A DNA stretch of 10,851 nucleotides from an uncultured Methylococcaceae bacterium (lineage in GTDB: Bacteria; Pseudomonadota; Gammaproteobacteria; Methylococcales; Methylomonadaceae), in the NCBI GenBank assembly GCA_903903365.1, contig CAIUYS010000675.1, forward strand, positions 1 to 10,851, written 5' to 3'. Shown piece after piece: positions 6,143 to 10,851 of the stretch. The notes beneath the pieces were generated by a model, which was not told where the DNA came from, made no database searches, and saw only the letters and a program-made list of their open reading frames with translations. Positions within the stretch are counted from its first letter, which is position 1. The number at the start of each line of letters is the position of its first letter. Position numbers and translations under genes: made by a program.

Positions 6143-8275
6143 TTACGCTGTTTGATATTGCAAAGACGCTCGCACACAACGTAAAACGCCATAACTGTAT
6201 TGACCATCAAACAGTTCATAAACGGGTTTTAAGGCATTTTGTTGCTCGCTTGGCAGGCTTAAAATAGCGTCTTCAATTCGTTTTATTTCCGGATCAGGCA
6301 GTTCCACGACATCACGCAATACCAGTAATCCCTGCTCCAAAGCTTGTGAAAGGTGATTATAAATCGTCTCTTCTTTGTAGCCCCGTTTTTGGGCAATCTG
6401 CTGAATGGTAAAACCCAGTTTGAACAAATCTGCTGATTCTGTCACAGTATCCGACGTAGTGTGCTCGCCAACATAATCGCTGATAACCGCCAAAAACTGA
6501 TCTGCATAAAGCTTGAGTTTTTGCTCGCCAACGCCGGATATTAAGGACATTTGTTGACGATTGGTTGGCTTGATTTCAAGCATGGCGGTCAGGGTTGCGT
6601 CATTAAAAATAATGTACGGCGGCACATCCTGTGCATCGGCAATTTCTCGACGCTTGGCGCGTAATGCCTCCCATAACTCACTATTGCTCTCGCCCCTGCT
6701 AACTGATTTGCTGGCACCCTTTTTACGAAGCCTGCTTTTTTCGGGTTTTATGTCCTTGCGTAACATCAACTGTTGTTCACCACGCAAAATCGGACGACAA
6801 GCATCGGTGAGTTGCAACACACCAAAATGATCAAAATTAACGGACACCAAACTCCGTGCGACCAACTGCCTAAACACGGAAGACCATTGCTGCTCATCCA
6901 GCTCTTTGCCTATGCCAAACGTGGATTGTTTATCGTGGGCAAAACCGATAATCCGTTCAGTTACTTTTCCGCGTAGCACATCAATTAAATAACCGACGCC
7001 AAAGCGTTGTCCGGTGCGATAAATACAGGATAATGCTTGTTGTGCCACCAAGGTTCCATCCCAGGTTTCTACCGTTTCCAAACAGGTATCACAATTATTG
7101 CAAGGCTGCTCAAGATGATCGCCAAAATACTGTAATAACGCCTGCCGCCGACAATGTACTTGCTCACATAACGCCAACATCGCATCGAGTTTATGCAATT
7201 CCAGACGTTTATGGGCTTCATCGGCGTTAGAATCGGCCAACATTCGCCGCAAGGTAATAACATCTTGCAAGCCATAAGCCATCCAGGCATTAGCGGGCAA
7301 ACCGTCACGCCCTGCCCTGCCGGTTTCCTGATAATAGGCTTCCACACTTTTAGGTAAATCCAAATGCGCCACAAAGCGCACATTGGGCTTATCAATGCCC
7401 ATGCCGAAAGCGATGGTGGCAACAATCACCAGACTGTCTTCCATTAAAAACCGGTGCTGATGCTGGTAACGCAAATCGTTGCTCATGCCGGCATGATAGG
7501 CCAAGGCTTTAATCCCTTTTGACCGCAACCATTCAGCGGTTTCATCGACTTTTTTACGCGATAAACAATAAACAATCCCGGCATCTCCTGCGTGTTCAGC
7601 CGTGATAAATTCGATTAATTGTTCGCGGGCATTTTGTTTTTGAACGATCCGGTAACGGATATTGGGACGATCAAAACCGCTGAGAAACAACGGCGCGTGT
7701 TCCAGATTTAAGCGCAGGATAATTTCTTGCCGGGTTTTCTCGTCAGCGGTTGCGGTCAGGGCAATGCGCGGAATAGTCGGAAATTGCTCATGCAGCAAAG
7801 ACAGCTGCAAATAATCTGCCCGAAAATCATGCCCCCATTGGGATACGCAATGCGCCTCATCAATGGCAAACAAGGCAATCTGGATACGTTGAAACAGCGC
7901 AATAGTACGACCTGATGTTAACCTTTCCGGCGCAATATACAGTAAATCCAGTTCGTTATTAAGTAATTGCCGTTCAATGCTGCGCACCTCATCCTGAGAT
8001 AACGTGGAATTTAAAAAGGCGGCTTTTACGCCCAACTGTAGCAAGGCACTGACCTGATCCTGCATTAAGGCAATCAGCGGAGAAATGACGATACCCACTC
8101 CCGGCCTGATTAAAGAGGGAATTTGATAACACAACGACTTACCGCCACCGGTCGGCATTAATACCAGTGCATCCTGCCCCGCCAAGAGTTGTTCAATAAC
8201 ATCCTGTTGCTGACCTCTAAAACGATCATAGCCAAAAACGGCTTTGAGTATTTCAATGGGCTTCTTATTCACCAC
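6143..8275 (-). CDS. recQ: ATP-dependent DNA helicase RecQ
   Basis: This is a 710-residue 3'-5' DNA helicase of recombination and repair. Motif 0 is at about FGYDRFRGQQQ (14-24), Walker A is PTGGGKS (41-47), Walker B is DEAH (139-142) and is followed by the RecQ aromatic-rich loop CVSQWGHDFR. Motif VI is QETGRAGRDG (316-325). The zinc site uses Cys375, 392, 395 and 398. A winged-helix RQC region (about 405-500), a lysine/arginine-rich linker (505-530) and an HRDC domain (about 533-600) follow. About 100 further residues contain a helix-turn-helix segment (FTIQQIAQKRGYKEETIYNH, 622-641), absent from the 609-residue E. coli protein but common in other RecQ proteins. The start is GTG: two GTG codons stand in tandem (8275 and 8272). 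GGGAG lies 2 bases before the first and 5 before the second, so the second may be the true start. It is divergent from gshA. Confidence 0.95.
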   Translation of the reverse strand: MVNKKPIEILKAVFGYDRFRGQQQDVIEQLLAGQDALVLMPTGGGKSLCYQIPSLIRPGVGIVISPLIALMQDQVSALLQLGVKAAFLNSTLSQDEVRSIERQLLNNELDLLYIAPERLTSGRTIALFQRIQIALFAIDEAHCVSQWGHDFRADYLQLSLLHEQFPTIPRIALTATADEKTRQEIILRLNLEHAPLFLSGFDRPNIRYRIVQKQNAREQLIEFITAEHAGDAGIVYCLSRKKVDETAEWLRSKGIKALAYHAGMSNDLRYQHQHRFLMEDSLVIVATIAFGMGIDKPNVRFVAHLDLPKSVEAYYQETGRAGRDGLPANAWMAYGLQDVITLRRMLADSNADEAHKRLELHKLDAMLALCEQVHCRRQALLQYFGDHLEQPCNNCDTCLETVETWDGTLVAQQALSCIYRTGQRFGVGYLIDVLRGKVTERIIGFAHDKQSTFGIGKELDEQQWSSVFRQLVARSLVSVNFDHFGVLQLTDACRPILRGEQQLMLRKDIKPEKSRLRKKGASKSVSRGESNSELWEALRAKRREIADAQDVPPYIIFNDATLTAMLEIKPTNRQQMSLISGVGEQKLKLYADQFLAVISDYVGEHTTSDTVTESADLFKLGFTIQQIAQKRGYKEETIYNHLSQALEQGLLVLRDVVELPDPEIKRIEDAILSLPSEQQNALKPVYELFDGQYSYGVLRCVRASLQYQTA

Positions 8276-8314
8276 TTCTCCCGCGATAATATTTCTTCAA
8301 TCAGTTAAACCCTT

Positions 8315-8320
8315 TATAAT
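8315..8320 (+). promoter_or_regulatory. Possible -10 box of the gshA-cysH transcript
   Basis: A perfect TATAAT hexamer lies 41 bases ahead of the gshA start within the 86-base space shared with recQ. The best -35 candidates at 16-17 bases spacing (TTCTTC or TTTCTT near 8292-8298) are weak. The position is right for a short leader, so I keep it as a candidate. Confidence 0.4.
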
Positions 8321-8361
8321 AAGCCAATTATACAGGACTGCAGGGAACACACGCCTACTCT

Positions 8362-9948
8362 ATGACCTATTTTACTAATAAGCTTTCAACGCGCCTGGAT
8401 CAACTTCTGGCAAACGACAATCAACATCTGCTCTGTGGGGGGCTTAAAGGTATTGAAAAAGAAAGTCTGCGTATAGGCCAAGATGGTTTTATCGCCCAAA
8501 CACCCCACCCGACCGCCTTAGGTTCGGCACTGACACATCCAACGATCACCACGGATTATTCCGAAGCGCTGATTGAATTAATCACGCCGCCATTTGCCGA
8601 TATAAAAGACAGCCTGGCCTATTTACGCAACGTCCACCAGTTTGTTTATGACCATTTGGACCATGAAATATTACTGGGTGCCAGTATGCCCTGCGGAATT
8701 AATGGTGACGAAAGCATTCCCATTGCTGAATACGGCACGTCTAACATAGGTCACATGAAGCATGTTTATCGACATGGTTTATGGCATCGTTACGGACGCA
8801 CCATGCAGGCCATTGCCGGTATTCATTTTAATTATTCGGTTCCCGAAGCCTTGTGGCCCGCTTTACATCAACAAGAAAAAAGCCTGGGTAGTTTGGAACA
8901 ACTCAAAGCCGACTCTTACTTTGGTTTAATCAGAAACTTTCAAAGACTGGGTTGGTTAATCCTGTATTTATTTGGCGCATCGCCAGCCATTTGTAAAAAC
9001 TTCTTTAAAAGTCGTCCGGAGTTAATGGCGCACTTTGAAGAGTTTGACGGTGGCACGCTTTATCATCCCTACGCGACCTCATTACGCATGAGTGATATCG
9101 GTTATAAAAGCAAGAATCAGGCTAATCTAAAAATTGATTACAACTCTTTAACGGGCTATGTTGATAGCTTAAGTCAAGCCATTGAAACGCCCTACCCTGA
9201 CTATGAACAATTTGGAATTGCCGTGAATGGCGAATACCGCCAACTTAATAGTAATATTCTACAAATTGAAAACGAGTTTTACAGCACGATTCGACCCAAG
9301 CAAATTATCCACTCTGGCGAAAAACCCACACTAGCCCTTAAAAAACGGGGCGTTCGCTATGTCGAAATGCGCTCTCTTGATCTGGATTTATTTGATCCGC
9401 TTGGCATAGATGAGGCTAAAGCCCGTTTTATTGAAGCGCTGTTATTAACGTGTTTGTTAAAAGATAGCCCGCCGGTTTCAGACGCTGACCACCAGATCAA
9501 CAATGCCAACCAGTTGGCGGTTGCCAATTTTGGCAGAAAACCGGGATTGCAACTGGATCAAGGTGATCAAAAGATTTTATTGCAGGACTGGGCAACCGAA
9601 ATTCTTGAGTCCATGCAGCCTGTTTGTGCCATTCTGGATAAAGAGGATACCGACAAACCTTATAGCGCAGCGTTGGCGCAACAACAATTGCTGGTCCAAA
9701 ATCCGGACTTGACAGCATCCGCAAGAATACTGGAAAGCATGGCCGAAACGCATCAACCTTTCAGCCGTTTTGCCTTAAACAAATCGGCTGAACATGCCCG
9801 GTATTTTAGCGGTTCCAAGCTGGATGAAATCCATACCCAAGAATTTACCGCACTGGCTAAAACCTCGCTTGCCCAACAACAAGCCATTGAAAGCCAAGAG
9901 CAAATCCCTTTTGATAAGTTCTTGGAACAGTATTTCTCACAAAAATAA
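8362..9948 (+). CDS. gshA: Glutamate-cysteine ligase (proteobacterial type)
   Basis: This 528-residue cytoplasmic enzyme joins L-glutamate and L-cysteine using ATP to make gamma-glutamylcysteine, the first and usually limiting step of glutathione synthesis. It aligns along its length with E. coli GshA as I remember it (518 residues): GLKGIEKESLRI near residue 28, LGSALTHPTITTDYSEALIE around 53-72, SMPCGI, EYGTSN, the core YLFGASPAICKNFF, the stretch YATSLRMSDIGY, then LQIENEFYSTIRPK and VRYVEMRSLDLDLFDPLGID. The acidic residues in KGIEKES and EALIELITPP belong to the metal- and ATP-binding face of the family. The ATG at 8362 has no good ribosome site nearby (AGGGA lies 17 bases away), but similarity starts soon after it. 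The cysH gene follows 11 bases after its stop, linking cysteine production with its use. No glutathione synthase gene is visible. Confidence 0.95.
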   Translation: MTYFTNKLSTRLDQLLANDNQHLLCGGLKGIEKESLRIGQDGFIAQTPHPTALGSALTHPTITTDYSEALIELITPPFADIKDSLAYLRNVHQFVYDHLDHEILLGASMPCGINGDESIPIAEYGTSNIGHMKHVYRHGLWHRYGRTMQAIAGIHFNYSVPEALWPALHQQEKSLGSLEQLKADSYFGLIRNFQRLGWLILYLFGASPAICKNFFKSRPELMAHFEEFDGGTLYHPYATSLRMSDIGYKSKNQANLKIDYNSLTGYVDSLSQAIETPYPDYEQFGIAVNGEYRQLNSNILQIENEFYSTIRPKQIIHSGEKPTLALKKRGVRYVEMRSLDLDLFDPLGIDEAKARFIEALLLTCLLKDSPPVSDADHQINNANQLAVANFGRKPGLQLDQGDQKILLQDWATEILESMQPVCAILDKEDTDKPYSAALAQQQLLVQNPDLTASARILESMAETHQPFSRFALNKSAEHARYFSGSKLDEIHTQEFTALAKTSLAQQQAIESQEQIPFDKFLEQYFSQK

Positions 9949-9959
9949 AACACATCCTC

Positions 9960-10679
9960 ATGACAGCCTTAGATATTGAGCTATTACAAGCCGATTTAAC
10001 CCATAAAAACCCACGCACCATTCTTAAAAAAGCACTGGAGTTGTTTGATAACATAGCGATTTCTTTCAGTGGTGCAGAAGATGTGGTGCTGATTGATATG
10101 GCGGTTAATATCAGAAAAGACATCCGTATTTTCTCTTTGGATACCGGTCGCTTGCACCCTGAAACCTACCGCTTTATAGAAAAAGTCAGAAAACATTATC
10201 AGATAGAGATTGAATTATTAACGCCAGACCGAAATGTGCTGGATGGCTTTGTAAAAAACAAAGGCCTGTTTAGCTTTTATGAAGAGGGTCATCAAGAATG
10301 TTGCGGCATTCGTAAAGTTGAACCCTTAAAACGCAAACTGGCAACGGTTGATGCCTGGATTACCGGTCAACGCAAAGACCAAAGCCTGGATACGCGACAA
10401 GACATTCCTGAAGTGCAAATCGATACGGCATTTTCTACCGCCGAGCATTCGCTGATAAAATTTAATCCCTTGATAAACTGGAGTTCAGCGCAAGTTTGGG
10501 ATTATATTGAAGCCTATCAGGTGCCTTATAATGAACTCCATGAAAAAGGTTTTATCAGCATAGGCTGTGAACCTTGCACCCGCGCTGTTCTGCCTAATCA
10601 GCATGAGCGCGTAGGTCGCTGGTGGTGGGAATCTGGCGCTAAAAAAGAATGCGGCCTACATGCCGGAAACTTAAAATAA
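9960..10679 (+). CDS. cysH: Assimilatory adenylyl-sulfate (APS) reductase
   Basis: This 239-residue cytoplasmic enzyme of sulfate assimilation reduces activated sulfate to sulfite with electrons from thioredoxin. SFSGAEDVVLIDMA (residues 35-48) is the nucleotide-binding PP-loop, FSLDTGRLHPETY (58-70) is the next core motif, and ECGLH (230-234) carries the catalytic Cys231 close to the C-terminus. The pairs Cys114-Cys115 (ECCGIRK) and Cys203/Cys206 (GCEPC) are the four ligands of the [4Fe-4S] cluster. By established family rules this marks an APS-using enzyme (EC 1.8.4.10) rather than the cluster-free PAPS reductase of E. coli, which keeps only the last motif. The length is normal for the type. 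The gene starts 11 bases behind gshA with no strong ribosome site of its own, suggesting one transcript. A group II intron end lies 34 bases beyond the stop on the other strand. Confidence 0.92.
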   Translation: MTALDIELLQADLTHKNPRTILKKALELFDNIAISFSGAEDVVLIDMAVNIRKDIRIFSLDTGRLHPETYRFIEKVRKHYQIEIELLTPDRNVLDGFVKNKGLFSFYEEGHQECCGIRKVEPLKRKLATVDAWITGQRKDQSLDTRQDIPEVQIDTAFSTAEHSLIKFNPLINWSSAQVWDYIEAYQVPYNELHEKGFISIGCEPCTRAVLPNQHERVGRWWWESGAKKECGLHAGNLK

Positions 10680-10713
10680 AGGCTGCGGAGTTCGGGAGCC
10701 TGTGCAACTCGTG

Positions 10714-10851
10714 ATAGGGGTAGGGAAGGCTATTAACCTCCCCTCCCTCCAAACCGTGCGTGCGGTTTTCCCGCACACGGCTTTCCAGTCGAGAATTTCC
10801 TCATCGGGATTGACAAGCCATTGCATGAGCTTCTTTCATAGTGAAAAGCCC
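10714..10851 (-). mobile_element. Group II intron, 3' end (domains V and VI), continues beyond window
   Basis: On the minus strand, 10783-10751 folds as domain V, the catalytic hairpin. AAGCCGTG pairs with CACGGTTT (one G-T wobble), a two-base CG bulge follows in the usual place, and TGCGG pairs with CCGCA under a GAAAA loop. The AGC catalytic triad is present. The element is 33 bases, one short of the usual 34, because of the loop. Directly after it, 10750-10714 forms domain VI: AGGGGAGG pairs with CCTTCCCT around a TTAATAG loop. One unpaired A (complement of 10721) stands eight bases from the 3' end, as expected of the branch-point adenosine if the intron ends ...CCCCTAT. The sequence upstream (10851-10801) is open for 16 residues ending MACQSR and a TGA, and could be the tail of an intron reading frame, but this is too short to say. 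The 5' end and the reverse transcriptase lie outside the window. Confidence 0.8.

Noticed and set aside
7069..7425. 118-codon minus-strand frame inside recQ
   Set aside because: It lies in a different frame of a confidently identified recQ and has no features of its own.
10681..10700. Imperfect GGCT...AGCC hairpin right after cysH as a terminator
   Set aside because: The stem has two mismatches and no T-tract; it is more simply the exon next to the intron end.
10702..10711. GTGCAACTCG on the plus strand as a group II intron 5' end (GTGCGAC-like)
   Set aside because: Domains V and VI nearby are on the minus strand, so the 3' end of a minus-strand intron explains the site; a plus-strand intron start here has no supporting structure.

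Overview
The window looks like an ordinary chromosomal stretch from a gammaproteobacterium. The evidence is a DUF2956 protein (a family I know mainly from Gammaproteobacteria), a proteobacterial-type GshA, a RecQ with a C-terminal helix-turn-helix extension, and REP-like repeats with a GTAG foot. Moderate GC and an APS-type (iron-sulfur) CysH would fit a methanotroph-like lineage (Methylococcales), but that is an inference and nothing here proves it.

Layout. 1-113: N-terminus of a membrane-associated protein gene on the minus strand, cut by the window edge. 273-977 (-): SAM-dependent methyltransferase. 1102-2409 (+): MFS transporter of the anion:cation symporter type. 2474-2806 (+): DUF2956 protein with a C-terminal membrane anchor. 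2841-2989: long inverted repeat built from degenerate ACACGGAT-like words. 3086-3595 (-): DUF1993 protein. 3789-5570 (+): large exported protein of unknown function with a possible Cys-His-Asp (transglutaminase-like) core. 5631-5746: paired REP-like element. 8275-5816 (-): recQ followed by a small NIF3-like gene. 8362-10679 (+): gshA followed by cysH. 10714-10851 (-): 3' end of a group II intron (domains V and VI), running off the window.

How the genes work together. The clearest functional unit is gshA-cysH, 11 bases apart. CysH reduces activated sulfate to sulfite on the way to cysteine, and GshA consumes cysteine in the first step of glutathione synthesis. recQ and the NIF3-like gene are 6 bases apart and probably co-transcribed. 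The other genes look like independent housekeeping or hypothetical genes.

The repeat-type structures lie in intergenic spaces: two between convergent genes (2841-2989 and 5631-5746) and the intron just behind cysH. I see no CRISPR array, tRNA, rRNA, phage module or defence island. No coherent new multi-gene system stands out. The items most worth a second look are the 593-residue exported protein, the REP pair, the ACACGGAT inverted repeat and the intron end.
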